A stretch of 64,000 bases of DNA, taken from assembly GCF_026625605.1 (NCBI RefSeq), contig NZ_CP113054.1, positions 4,774,001 to 4,838,000 on the forward strand. Direction: 5' to 3'. The notes under the pieces are model-generated. The model searched no databases and was not told the origin of the DNA. It saw only the letters and a program-made list of their open reading frames with translations. This document shows, piece after piece, positions 50,677-58,867 of the stretch; the first letter of the stretch is position 1, and every line of letters begins with the position of its first letter. Position numbers and translations under genes: made by a program. The DNA comes from Luteolibacter sp. SL250. Lineage in GTDB: Bacteria > Verrucomicrobiota > Verrucomicrobiia > Verrucomicrobiales > Akkermansiaceae.

Positions 50677-52473
50677 TCAGACGGCGTCCACCATCAACTG
50701 GCTGTTGATCATCGAGCGGTAGGTCGGGTCATCCGCCTGCAGCAAATTCTCATGGCTGCCATCCGCAACGATGCGGCCTTTCTGGAAGACCAGGATCCTG
50801 TCCGCAATGGTAATGGTGCTGAAGCGGTGGGCGATGATGAAGGTGGCGCGGCCTTTCACCAGCTCGGCGAGCGCCTGCTGGACCTTATGCTCGCTTTCGG
50901 AATCCAGCGCGCTGGTCGCCTCATCGAGAATGAGGATCGGCGCGTCGCGCAGGAACGCGCGGGCGATGGCGATGCGCTGCCGCTGGCCGCCTGAGACGAG
51001 TTCGCCACGCTCCCCCACTTCCGCCTGATATCCGTGTTCCTGGGCGACGATGAAGTCGTGGGCGAAGGCCTTTTTGGCCGCTTCCATCACCTCCTCATCC
51101 GTCGCATCCAGCCTGCCGACCCGGATGTTTTCCGCGATGGTTCCGGAGAAGAGAGCGGGCATCTGCGGCACCACCGCGATCTGGGAACGGAGGTCTTTTT
51201 TCGCATATTCGCGGATATCAACGCCATCAAGGGTGATGCGCCCTTCAACCGGATCATAGAACCGCGGGACCAGGTGGGCGAAGGTGGACTTTCCGGCACC
51301 ACTGGGGCCGACAAGCGCAACCACCTGGCCGATGGGCACCTCGACATCGATGTGGCTGAGCACCCGTTCTTCCTTGTAGGCGAATGAGACATCCTCGAAA
51401 CGGATGCTCTGCCTGGGCCGTCCGAGCCGGGATGGCGAAGGGGATTCCGGAAGACGGTCCGGCTCGTGCAGGATGTGCTCGATCCGCTCCACCGCCGCCT
51501 CACCCTGCTTGAACAGGGAATGGATCATCCCCAGCTTTTTCACCGGCTCATAGGCCATATAGAGGGTCATTCCCAGAAAGGTGAAATCCTTGAGGGTCAT
51601 GCCGCTCTTGACCCCGAAATAGAGGGCGAAGGCAAAACCGGCCGCTGCCACCACCTCGATCGAAGGTGAGATGGCCTGACGGTAGCGCACCACCTTCATG
51701 CTGAGTCCTAGCATCTTGCGCACCTTGTCGCGGAAAATGGATGTCTGGCGCTGTTGCAGGTTGTATGCACGGATCTCCAGCGGTGCCTGCAGACTCTCGG
51801 ACAGGGTGGCGGTCAGATCCCCCCCTTTGTATTGGAGTTGCCTCGCGCGCCGGGCGAGTTTCTTGCCGATCCCACGGATGACCGTGACGCACAGTGGCAC
51901 GCTGAGGAGGGCGATGATCGCGGGGGCGAACCGCTTGTCCGTGAACGCCTGGCTCGCCAGGACCGAAACCGCCGCGATGAGTGTGGCAGGCTGCTTGATC
52001 AGATCGCTCGATGTCTGGGCGAGCACCTGGCGGAGCAGCTCCGTGTCGCTCATCAGACGGGCGAGCAGGTCCCCGGAGCGGTTGGATTTGAAAAACGAGA
52101 GGGGGAGGGACTGCAGCTTGACGAAAAGGTCGGTCCGGATGCCTTCCGAAACCCGCAGACCAACGTAGTTGATCAACACGGAGTTGGTGTAACCGGCCAA
52201 CGCCCGGATGAGGAAAATGAGCGGGATCCAGAGACAGGTCAGCAGGAGCAACTGGTTCTGCTCGACTCCGACCAGCTTCGACTCGAGCCAGAGCTGCCAC
52301 CAACTGGTCCCCTTGTCCTCTTCGGTACGGAAAAGGATGGGAAAGACGACCTTGGTCATCAGCGGCAATCCCGCGCCCGAAGCAAGCGCGTAGATCAGGC
52401 CCGCGATCACGCCACCGGCGAAGATCCACTTCACGGGCAGCAGGTGGCGGTAGTATGGAAGGAACTTTTTCAA
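50677..52473 (-). CDS. MsbA-type ABC exporter
   Basis: The 598-residue product has an ABC type 1 membrane domain (residues about 15-335) and an ATPase with Walker A GPSGAGKSTF, Q-loop PQMPALFSGTI, signature VSGGQRQRIAIARAF, Walker B ILILDEATSALD and IAHRFSTI. A cytoplasmic insertion after the second helix (FRTEEDKGTSWWQLWLESK) is characteristic of one MsbA-like subgroup. It probably flips a lipid, LPS precursor or drug across the inner membrane. It is only distantly similar to the exporter at 48472-50208, which converges on it, so the two are not a recent duplication. Confidence 0.9.
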   Translation of the reverse strand: MKKFLPYYRHLLPVKWIFAGGVIAGLIYALASGAGLPLMTKVVFPILFRTEEDKGTSWWQLWLESKLVGVEQNQLLLLTCLWIPLIFLIRALAGYTNSVLINYVGLRVSEGIRTDLFVKLQSLPLSFFKSNRSGDLLARLMSDTELLRQVLAQTSSDLIKQPATLIAAVSVLASQAFTDKRFAPAIIALLSVPLCVTVIRGIGKKLARRARQLQYKGGDLTATLSESLQAPLEIRAYNLQQRQTSIFRDKVRKMLGLSMKVVRYRQAISPSIEVVAAAGFAFALYFGVKSGMTLKDFTFLGMTLYMAYEPVKKLGMIHSLFKQGEAAVERIEHILHEPDRLPESPSPSRLGRPRQSIRFEDVSFAYKEERVLSHIDVEVPIGQVVALVGPSGAGKSTFAHLVPRFYDPVEGRITLDGVDIREYAKKDLRSQIAVVPQMPALFSGTIAENIRVGRLDATDEEVMEAAKKAFAHDFIVAQEHGYQAEVGERGELVSGGQRQRIAIARAFLRDAPILILDEATSALDSESEHKVQQALAELVKGRATFIIAHRFSTITIADRILVFQKGRIVADGSHENLLQADDPTYRSMINSQLMVDAV

Positions 52474-52575
52474 CGGGCGGCCCCGCAGCCTCTCCGGCTT
52501 ACCCCCTCACGGCAAGCGCGTTTCCGCATCCCCGTGCTGGACAATCCGCCCACGCACCCCGAATCATCCCGCACC

Positions 52576-53568
52576 ATGCGTTTCCTGAAATCCGAAGCGG
52601 GTGCCGTCGTTGTGTGGCTCATCGGAACCATCGTGCTCGCCGCAGGCCTCTTTCCATGGATTTACGCCGCGGGGCAAGCCCTCGCCGCCCACGCCGCCGG
52701 CCGGGAACTCGCCCCGATCTGGGAATCCATCGGCAGGTCGGCGGAACGTGCGGATCTGGGAACGTATTTCTCACGCTCGCTCTACGCGGCGGTTCTGTTG
52801 CTGCTGCCGTGGCTGATCATCCGGATGAGAAGGATCCGGAACCAATCCCGGGCGGCGGCACCGCCGGACGCGCCGCAACGCATGCCGTGGAAAACCCGGC
52901 TGGTCCATCTGGCATCCGCCATCGTCCTCGCCGCTGGCATGCTGTGGCTGCTGGGGGGCGCGCTGCGGATGGCCGGAGCATTCGCCGCGGACCCGGATCC
53001 CGCCAGCCTGTCCCGGATCATTTCCAAGGCGCTGGCCCCCGCGTTCTTCGCCGCGGTGATCGAGGAATGGCTGTTCCGCGGGCTGCTGCTGGGCATCTGG
53101 CTGCGCATTCTCCGCCCCAGGAGAGCCCTGCTCACCGTTTCATTCATCTTCGCCTTCGTCCATTTCCTGGCTCCACCGGATGGCTCGGACATCGCGGATC
53201 CGGCGGCTCCACTCGCAGGCTTCCGGATGCTCGGTCTCATCTTCGGACATTTCCTGGACCCACGGTTCATCGCCGCGGAGTTCCTGGCACTGTTCACCGT
53301 CGGCCTTATCCTGGGAGCGACCCGGCTGCGCACCGGTTCCCTGTGGTTCCCCATCGGCCTGCATGCCGGATGGATCTTCGCCTTCAAGAGCTTCAACATG
53401 GTCCATATCGAACTGGAGTCCCCGCTGCGCCCGCTCTGGATCGGTGACAGCCTGCGTTCCGGCCTGCTGCCCCTGGCTACCCTTCTGGTTACCGCCATGA
53501 TCTGTCATTTCACTTTGCGCCGCACGAAAGGCGGGGATGATGGCCCACGTAACCGACAAACCATATGA
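52576..53568 (+). CDS. CPBP-family intramembrane metalloprotease, catalytic motifs intact
   Basis: The start is ATG 52576 (MRFLKSEAGAVVVWLIGTIV); a much longer open frame upstream is antisense to the ABC exporter and was rejected. The 330-residue product has about eight membrane helices and the CPBP (Abi/CAAX protease-like) motifs: Glu163-Glu164-x-x-x-Arg168 (EEWLFRG), His196 (FVHFLAPP) and His263 (GLHAGW). It should cleave a membrane substrate within the bilayer. The substrate is unknown; CPBP members act on prenylated, peptide or anti-sigma substrates. The stop overlaps the DUF1080 gene start by four bases. A degenerate paralogue lies at 54913-55890. Confidence 0.85.
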   Translation: MRFLKSEAGAVVVWLIGTIVLAAGLFPWIYAAGQALAAHAAGRELAPIWESIGRSAERADLGTYFSRSLYAAVLLLLPWLIIRMRRIRNQSRAAAPPDAPQRMPWKTRLVHLASAIVLAAGMLWLLGGALRMAGAFAADPDPASLSRIISKALAPAFFAAVIEEWLFRGLLLGIWLRILRPRRALLTVSFIFAFVHFLAPPDGSDIADPAAPLAGFRMLGLIFGHFLDPRFIAAEFLALFTVGLILGATRLRTGSLWFPIGLHAGWIFAFKSFNMVHIELESPLRPLWIGDSLRSGLLPLATLLVTAMICHFTLRRTKGGDDGPRNRQTI

Positions 53569-54161
53569 AAACCCTCCTCTTCTCCCTTCTCGCCGCGGCA
53601 TCCCTGCACGCAGCCCCGCAAGCCATCTTCGACGGCAAGTCCCTGGAAGGCTGGAAAGTCGAGGGCGGCCCCTATTGGACGGTGAAGGAAGGCGTTCTCG
53701 TGGGCGAAAGCGACAACTCCGAGCACAAGAAGAAGGGATCCAACCTCTGGACCACCAAGGAATACAAGGACTTCACCATCGAGCTTGAGTTCCGCTACAC
53801 CAGCAAGAACGTCACCGACGAGCGCGTGGACTCCGGAGTCTTCCTCCGCAACTCCAGCGACCAGATCCAGATCGGCGTGTCGGGCTCGAAGAAGATCGAC
53901 CTCACCGGCTCCCCCTACATCGGCGCGAAGAAGGGCTACCCGATCCAGGCCGAAGGAGTCGAAGAAGCAATGAAGGCCGGTGAGTGGAACAAGATGAAAA
54001 TCACCGCCAAAGGCCAGGTCTACACCGTCGAGATCAATGGCAAAAAGGTGAGCGAATACACCTCCGAGAGTGCCAGCGAGAAGGGCCCCATCGGCCTGCA
54101 GGTCCACGGCGGCACGCTGATGAAGGTGGAGTTCCGCAACCTGTCCGTCGAGGAACTGTGA
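53565..54161 (+). CDS. Secreted DUF1080 (3-keto-disaccharide hydrolase-like) protein
   Basis: The 198-residue product has a signal peptide (MKTLLFSLLAAASLHAAPQ) and a single DUF1080 jelly roll: AIFDGKSLEGWKVEGGPYWTVKEGVLVGE, FTIELEFRYTSKNVTDERVDSGVFLRN, and the closing LQVHGGTLMKVEFRNLSVEEL. This domain is very abundant in Verrucomicrobiota and Planctomycetota and is annotated as 3-keto-disaccharide hydrolase in characterised cases; activity here is not proven. It is translationally coupled (ATGA) to the CPBP protease gene, which may mean that the protease processes or regulates an envelope process involving it. It converges on comF. Confidence 0.88.
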   Translation: MKTLLFSLLAAASLHAAPQAIFDGKSLEGWKVEGGPYWTVKEGVLVGESDNSEHKKKGSNLWTTKEYKDFTIELEFRYTSKNVTDERVDSGVFLRNSSDQIQIGVSGSKKIDLTGSPYIGAKKGYPIQAEGVEEAMKAGEWNKMKITAKGQVYTVEINGKKVSEYTSESASEKGPIGLQVHGGTLMKVEFRNLSVEEL

Positions 54162-54173
54162 GCGGCGGCGCGG

Positions 54174-54926
54174 TCAGCCGCGCATCACGGTCAGAACGAG
54201 AACGCTCCTGAAGCCGGCCTTCCGGAGCGCTTTCGCGCAGGCATCCACCGTGGAGCCCGTGGTGAACACGTCATCCACCAGGATCGCCCCCTCCTTCCGC
54301 GGCCAGTCCGCACCGCCCCCCCGGACGTCGAAGGCCCCTCGGAGATTCTTGAGACGCTGGGCGCGGGTGAGGTGGGTCTGGGCCTCGGTCATGCGCACCC
54401 GTCTCAGCGCCCGCAGTACCGGCAGACCGGAGATCTTCCCCACGGCGCGGGCGATCTCCTCCGCCTGGTTGAAGTGACGCCACGCCTGCCTGCGGGCGTG
54501 GAGCGGCACGGGGACGAGCGGCCATTTTTCCTCCAGCGCCCTCTGGAACCGGGGATCCTCCAGCCCCTCGGCCGCCAGCCTGCCCAGCTCCGCCGCCAGA
54601 TGGATGCCCCTGCCGTATTTGAGCCGGTGGATCATCGTACGGGTGCGCTCGTCCAACATCATGGCAGGACGGGCGAACTCGAAGGAAAACTTCAGGTTAC
54701 TGCAGTTCGGACAGGTGAACTCCCCGTCGATGCTGCCTTCGAAATGCTCCCCGCAACGGGAGCAGAACGGCGGCACCAGCCTGGGCAGCTCCGCGTCACA
54801 CGCTCCGCACAGCGCCCGGCCTCCGCGCTGGACCTCATCGCAGACGGCGCAGACGGAGGGATACAGCCAGTCCAGCACGTGCCCGAACCACCACGCCGCC
54901 CGCCGCCGCGACTCAGGCCCCGCCAT
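54174..54926 (-). CDS. ComF-family phosphoribosyltransferase-like protein
   Basis: The start is ATG 54924-54926 (MAGPESRRRAAWWFGHVLDWLYPSVCAVC), overlapping the upstream CPBP-like gene by 14 bases. The 250-residue product has a four-Cys zinc-ribbon region (CAVC, CGAC, CSRC, CPNC) and a PRTase domain with PVPLHARRQAWRHFNQAEEIA, and the PRPP-binding loop AILVDDVFTTGSTVDACAKAL. ComF proteins are needed for DNA uptake in competent bacteria, but the family is near-universal and its reaction is not known. No other com gene is nearby. Length matches the family. Confidence 0.9.
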   Translation of the reverse strand: MAGPESRRRAAWWFGHVLDWLYPSVCAVCDEVQRGGRALCGACDAELPRLVPPFCSRCGEHFEGSIDGEFTCPNCSNLKFSFEFARPAMMLDERTRTMIHRLKYGRGIHLAAELGRLAAEGLEDPRFQRALEEKWPLVPVPLHARRQAWRHFNQAEEIARAVGKISGLPVLRALRRVRMTEAQTHLTRAQRLKNLRGAFDVRGGGADWPRKEGAILVDDVFTTGSTVDACAKALRKAGFRSVLVLTVMRG

Positions 54927-55890
54927 CCAGCGTCTCCTCCTTTGGGTCCGTGACGAAATAAACCAACGCCCCGACCACCAGCACACCGGCCAGCGGAATG
55001 AAGCCGTGCATGAGGGAATCCCCCGCCATCAGGCGGGCCAGCGGATCCACCCGCGGGACCGGCCTGGTCGCCGCCTGGAACAGGACATTCGCCAGGATCC
55101 ATCCCATCTGCAGCCCCACCGGCAGCCACAGGGAGGCGGTGCGCCACCGCGCGTAGCCCAGCACCCAGCCCGCCGCCAGCAGTGGCAGGACATTCCCCAA
55201 CAGGACCGCCGGATCCGCCAACCTGCGGGCCATCAGCCCCAACAGCTCGAACCCCACACCGGAGGCATCCGGATCCGCGATCCGCAGATCCGCCGGAGGA
55301 GAGAGGAACGCCACCACCGTGAACAGGACCGCAGCCATGGAAATGGCGGCGATGGGTTTCATCGCCCGCAGGAAAATGCCCAGCGCCACGCCACGGAACA
55401 ACCACTCCTGGAGCACGACACCGGCGACCAACCAAGGCAGCGCACCCTGCAGCAGCCTCAGCGGCTCCTTTGGCGGCCCCTCCCACACGAAGGACCCCGT
55501 CGCCACCAGACCATACCCCATCAGCAGGAACAGCCCAGCCGCCAGCAGCAGCCCCGTCCCCCACTCCAGCACCCCTCCCCTCTTCGCCTGCAGCGGCTGG
55601 CCGGTCTCCCTGCCCCGCGCCTCCCGCTTCATCGACAACCACTCCGCGAACGGAATGAAAAGCACCAGCGCCATACCGATGACAGAGACCAGGAAAAACA
55701 TCCGGAAGTCCGCGCCCTCGCAGATGCGCCCCATCCATTCCAGAAAGCCGTTGGTCCGCTTCACGGAGGTGATTTCCCCCAGCGCCTTCCCCGCGTCATA
55801 GAGGACAGGGGACACCCATGCCCCCGCAGCCACCACGGCCGCGGCATAGATCCAGACTTTCAGCACATCGCGGACGGCGCCACCTCTCAC
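54913..55890 (-). CDS. CPBP-like membrane protein lacking catalytic residues
   Basis: The 325-residue product is a clear paralogue of the protein at 52576-53568: it shares W-L-F-R-G, the stretch IADPDASGVGFELLGLMARRLADP and the C-terminal GDSLMHGFIPLAGVL. However, the active-site positions are changed: Gln161-Glu162 in place of Glu-Glu, Ala194 (FTVVAFLSPP) in place of the motif-2 His, and Gln261 (GLQMGW) in place of the motif-3 His. The fold with about eight helices is kept. It is therefore probably a pseudo-protease. It overlaps comF and points the opposite way to its paralogue, with the DUF1080 gene and comF between. Confidence 0.8.
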   Translation of the reverse strand: MRGGAVRDVLKVWIYAAAVVAAGAWVSPVLYDAGKALGEITSVKRTNGFLEWMGRICEGADFRMFFLVSVIGMALVLFIPFAEWLSMKREARGRETGQPLQAKRGGVLEWGTGLLLAAGLFLLMGYGLVATGSFVWEGPPKEPLRLLQGALPWLVAGVVLQEWLFRGVALGIFLRAMKPIAAISMAAVLFTVVAFLSPPADLRIADPDASGVGFELLGLMARRLADPAVLLGNVLPLLAAGWVLGYARWRTASLWLPVGLQMGWILANVLFQAATRPVPRVDPLARLMAGDSLMHGFIPLAGVLVVGALVYFVTDPKEETLDGGA

Positions 55891-55977
55891 ATCGCGGAGA
55901 CTGCCGGATTCCCGTAAAAATGGAAGCCTTCCCTATTGAATCTTGCATCCCCCGCCCCCGCTCCTGACTCTCCCGCC

Positions 55978-56232
55978 ATGGAAGCCCACGAATGGAACGA
56001 GCGCACGGATGAGGGCAAACGCTTCTACCGCGCCACCTGGCACGCCGATAAGTGGACCATCATCACCACCCTCAAGCACGAGCCGCTCTGGAACACCCTG
56101 GAGGAAGTTCCGGAGGAAGTCTGGCGCGAGCTGCGCGACATCGTCTGGCGGAAATACCAGCGCAAGCGCGTGCCATGGGAACGCGTCGCGGAGATCGACC
56201 GGATCCTGGGTGACGAGCCGCCGGAGAACTGA
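55978..56232 (+). CDS. Small conserved-looking protein of unknown function
   Basis: The start is ATG 55978 (MEAHEWNERTDEGKRFYRATWHADKW); an in-frame start 14 codons upstream adds only low-complexity Pro/Ala. The 84-residue product is compact, with many Trp, Arg and Glu (EEVPEEVWRELRDIVWRKYQRKRVPWERV). No signal peptide or membrane helix is present. The pattern reads as a single-domain cytoplasmic protein. I do not recognise a named family. It is divergent from the CPBP-like gene and convergent with the DUF4230 gene. Confidence 0.65.
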   Translation: MEAHEWNERTDEGKRFYRATWHADKWTIITTLKHEPLWNTLEEVPEEVWRELRDIVWRKYQRKRVPWERVAEIDRILGDEPPEN

Positions 56233-56245
56233 CCCGTCCGCTTTT

Positions 56246-56896
56246 TCAGGGAATCTGCTGCTCCACGGACACATCATCCACCCCCATCAGATCCCGCAAC
56301 CGGGTCCGCAGGGTGGACTCCACCGTTTCCAGCATGCCGCTGTGCCGGGCCTCTTCACGCATCTGCTCCCGCAGTTCCCGCAGGATCTGAGCGCGGTCCG
56401 CGGGCTGGACCTTGTTCAGCCAGCCGCTCTCCTCGCTCAGCACGTCGAAGTCCACCAACTCCACCGAAAGGATCTCCGGCTTCGGGAAGGCCGCCACCGG
56501 CCTGCCACGGTCCATCCGCAGGGAAACACCCGGCGTCAGGCGATAGCCGCCCTTCACCTGATAGTGGCCGCGGACGATCAGCTTCTTCGTCCCCAGCGGC
56601 AGCACCGCGAACTTCTCGCTCCGCTCGATCGTCCGCGTCGCGCTCATCCGCATCTCCAGCAGGGAAAGCTCCGAAATTTCCGTGGTCTCCACGATCTCCG
56701 CCCGCCCCTCCACGATCCGCGTGTCCTGGTTGGTGACGGCCCCCAGCACCGTCTCCAGATTCCGCTGGAGGCTCGCCTTCGTCCCGGATACCGCCCGGGT
56801 GATGGGCATGACCACCAGGAAATACGCCCCCGCGATGACCGCCACCACGGTCACCAACCGGCGGATCGTCTTCCACATCTCGACGCGGTGGGGCAT
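56246..56896 (-). CDS. DUF4230-type membrane-anchored protein
   Basis: I start at ATG 56894-56896 (MPHRVEMWKTIRRLVTVVAVIAGAYFLVVM); MWKTIRR six codons later is also possible. The 216-residue product has one N-terminal membrane helix and an extracytoplasmic domain with the DUF4230 pattern. An early stretch sets apart E-T-T-E-I-S-E-L-S-L-L-E-M, then GTKKLIVRGHYQVKGGY and a core ending PKPEILSVELVDFDV, followed by a helical C-terminus (ILRELREQMREEAR). Function of this family is unknown. It stands alone between a small unknown gene and a tRNA. Confidence 0.7.
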   Translation of the reverse strand: MPHRVEMWKTIRRLVTVVAVIAGAYFLVVMPITRAVSGTKASLQRNLETVLGAVTNQDTRIVEGRAEIVETTEISELSLLEMRMSATRTIERSEKFAVLPLGTKKLIVRGHYQVKGGYRLTPGVSLRMDRGRPVAAFPKPEILSVELVDFDVLSEESGWLNKVQPADRAQILRELREQMREEARHSGMLETVESTLRTRLRDLMGVDDVSVEQQIP

Positions 56897-56999
56897 GTCA
56901 GACTCTATAACGCCCCCGCCATCCGCCAACTGTCTATTTTCCCCTCTCCCCGCCGCCGGGCAACCATCGGCAATTTCCGAAAAATCCTTTCCGAAATTC

Positions 57000-57028
57000 T
57001 TGACACCCGGCCGAAAACCGGGCTTCTT
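57000..57028 (+). promoter_or_regulatory. Possible promoter of tRNA-Arg(ACG)
   Basis: TTGACA at 57000-57005 is a perfect -35 element. A -10 is not clear; TTCTTT lies at about the right distance (57024-57029). A small hairpin CCCGG/CCGGG (57007-57021) lies in the spacer. The tRNA starts at 57051. Confidence 0.35.
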
Positions 57029-57050
57029 TCCGGCCCGCGCTTACCGCAAC

Positions 57051-57127
<77 letters not shown>

Positions 57128-57136
57128 CTCTTTCCG

Positions 57137-57169
57137 CCCTGCAATTCGACACGAGTTGCAGGGTTTTTT
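57137..57169 (+). terminator. Intrinsic terminator of tRNA-Arg(ACG)
   Basis: CCCTGCAA (57137-57144) pairs with TTGCAGGG (57156-57163) around an 11-base loop, followed by TTTTTT (57164-57169). It lies ten bases after the tRNA CCA. Confidence 0.92.
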
Positions 57170-57191
57170 GTTTTCCTCACCCTGCCAAGAC

Positions 57192-58148
57192 TCAACCCCG
57201 GGAAACGGCGATGAACTTGGAATACTGATAAGAGTTCTTCTGCACGAAGCTGATCCGTTCATCCACGGAAAGGAACCCGCGGCGCCTCATCTGCTCGATC
57301 CCGAAGTCGGTGAGGATGGTCATGGAGATGGAAACACCAGAGAGCGTTCCCGCGGCAAACGCTTCGGCGCTGACATCCCCCCTGGAAGAGATTCCGGCTT
57401 CGAGCCTGTTGCCGAACACGCCGAACTCGGGAACTGACGCCGGTCCGCCGCTACGACCGACCTGGACGGGGATCTGGAGCGTCCGCTTCTTCTTCGCCCG
57501 GTCCACCACATCGACATGAAAGGTGACGGTGAACTGGTAGACATTCTCGCAGACGAAGTTCTGCAGATCCCCCATCCTGCCGGCATGGCCCTGGAACGCC
57601 TCCGGCAGGTCCGTCCTGCCGAGCAGATCCTTGAAGGTGTCGTCCGGGTTCACGATCTTCCGGTTGAGGACGAAGGACGCGAGATCCCCGTCGCGGCCGC
57701 CGACGGTGGGATCCCTGTACTGGAGTTCATAAGCGATGGTGGAGATGTTTCCTTCCTTGCGCGCACCGGGGACGCCCGGCTTCCCATCGTACCGGTCCAT
57801 GGCGGCGGAGAAGAAAATGAGGCGCGCGGCGTTCGGGCTCAGGCTCGCGCCATTCGGACCTTCATCCGGCACCTTGGCCTCGGCGAAAAGCCACTGGAAG
57901 GCATTCCCATCCCGCATCACCAGCGCGTCCAGGTCACGGCTCATCGCTTCCGTCATCGCCTTCGCCTGTTGCGAAGCGCGGACCTCGGAGCGGCTGCGGC
58001 TCCAGGTGTCCAGTGCGACACCGGAGACCGACACCATCACGACGACGATGAGGCTGGTGACGGACATGGCGGCCATCAGCTCGACAAGGGTGAAGCCCTT
58101 GCGGGTTCCCGCGCCACCACCACGCTGCATGGCATCCGGCAGGATCAT
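57192..58148 (-). CDS. Verru_Chthon cassette protein C (pilin-like)
   Basis: The 318-residue product has a prepilin leader (MILPDAMQRGGGAGTRKG) followed by FTLVELMAAMSVTSLIVVVMVSVSGVAL, with the mature Glu5 present, so a prepilin peptidase should process it. The long C-terminal part has LIFFSAAMDRYDG, STIAYELQYRD and a SAAMD/YELQYR pattern that I associate with Verru_Chthon cassette protein C of Verrucomicrobiota. It is like a minor pseudopilin (GspJ/PilW) in layout. Its start overlaps the stop of the secreted protein at 58145-58855 (ATGA), and it is last in the block that begins with PEP-CTERM genes. Confidence 0.82.
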   Translation of the reverse strand: MILPDAMQRGGGAGTRKGFTLVELMAAMSVTSLIVVVMVSVSGVALDTWSRSRSEVRASQQAKAMTEAMSRDLDALVMRDGNAFQWLFAEAKVPDEGPNGASLSPNAARLIFFSAAMDRYDGKPGVPGARKEGNISTIAYELQYRDPTVGGRDGDLASFVLNRKIVNPDDTFKDLLGRTDLPEAFQGHAGRMGDLQNFVCENVYQFTVTFHVDVVDRAKKKRTLQIPVQVGRSGGPASVPEFGVFGNRLEAGISSRGDVSAEAFAAGTLSGVSISMTILTDFGIEQMRRRGFLSVDERISFVQKNSYQYSKFIAVSRG

Positions 58149-58855
58149 GGATTCCCGGCGGTTTCAGGTTGCAGCACCGGCTGGAAGTAGCGGCGGATCG
58201 TGAGGAAATCCTTCTCCGTTTTGCCTGGCATCAGGAAGACAGTGCCGCGCTGGCTCTCCCGGTGGCCCCAGATGGAGCTGTAGACGAGCTGCTTTCCTTT
58301 CGCGATCTGAACCGGCAGGTCACGGACGTCATTGCGCTTCGCGGGCCGGACGATGGTGGTTCCGGATGCCTTGATGGAAATCACATCCCGGTCGAACGCG
58401 GCGGAATAGACCTCCTTGGTCATGTTCACCACCCGGTAGCCGCCAGCCGGGAGGTTCGTGATGGAGTTGTCCATCACCTCGACCCTCCAGGAGGCCGGGC
58501 TGGCGGGGTTCTCCACGAAGATGAGGAGGACCTCGCCGCCGTCCGCGGGCAAGGTGGCGACGGCAACCGGCTGCGGCCGCTTGTCCGGCGGCAGGTCCAG
58601 CTCGCCGCGGGCCCTGTGGAAGGCGATCCGCCGCGGGCCGACATAGCTTTCCGCCGCGGTGAATCCCCGCTCATAGGCTTCCAGCGTCTTCGGCCCGTCC
58701 TTGGTGGCGAACCAAAGGGCATCCACTTTCCCTTTCCAGCTCAGCGTGACGATCTGGGCCTTGAGAGCTTCCTCCTCCTGCGCGGCGGCCATTCCGGAGA
58801 GCAGCAGCAGCGCCGCGAGCCCTCCGTGGATGAATGATCTGATCAATGATTTCAT
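58145..58855 (-). CDS. Secreted protein within Verru_Chthon block, function unknown
   Basis: The 236-residue product has a signal peptide (MKSLIRSFIHGGLAALLLLSGMAAAQEEE) and no prepilin motif. The mature part is beta-rich (AQIVTLSWKGKVDALWF, PQPVAVATLPADGGEVLLIFVENPA, GGYRVVNMTKEVYSAAFDRDVISI). No named domain is recognised. It starts 12 bases after protein A and is coupled by ATGA to protein C, in the position where other cassettes carry additional pilin-like members. The tight spacing strongly suggests a joint function with A and C; what it does is open. Confidence 0.75.
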   Translation of the reverse strand: MKSLIRSFIHGGLAALLLLSGMAAAQEEEALKAQIVTLSWKGKVDALWFATKDGPKTLEAYERGFTAAESYVGPRRIAFHRARGELDLPPDKRPQPVAVATLPADGGEVLLIFVENPASPASWRVEVMDNSITNLPAGGYRVVNMTKEVYSAAFDRDVISIKASGTTIVRPAKRNDVRDLPVQIAKGKQLVYSSIWGHRESQRGTVFLMPGKTEKDFLTIRRYFQPVLQPETAGNP

Positions 58856-58867
58856 GGGGACAGTGGG

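Noticed and set aside
48472-52473. Heterodimeric ABC exporter made of the two MsbA-type genes
   Set aside because: Both have complete Walker, signature and H-loop motifs, they are on opposite strands, and they are only distantly similar, so two separate homodimers are more likely.
51754-52575. N-terminal extension of the CPBP protease gene by 274 codons
   Set aside because: This part is antisense to the ABC exporter's ATPase and membrane domain; the hydrophobic start at 52576 is the natural N-terminus.
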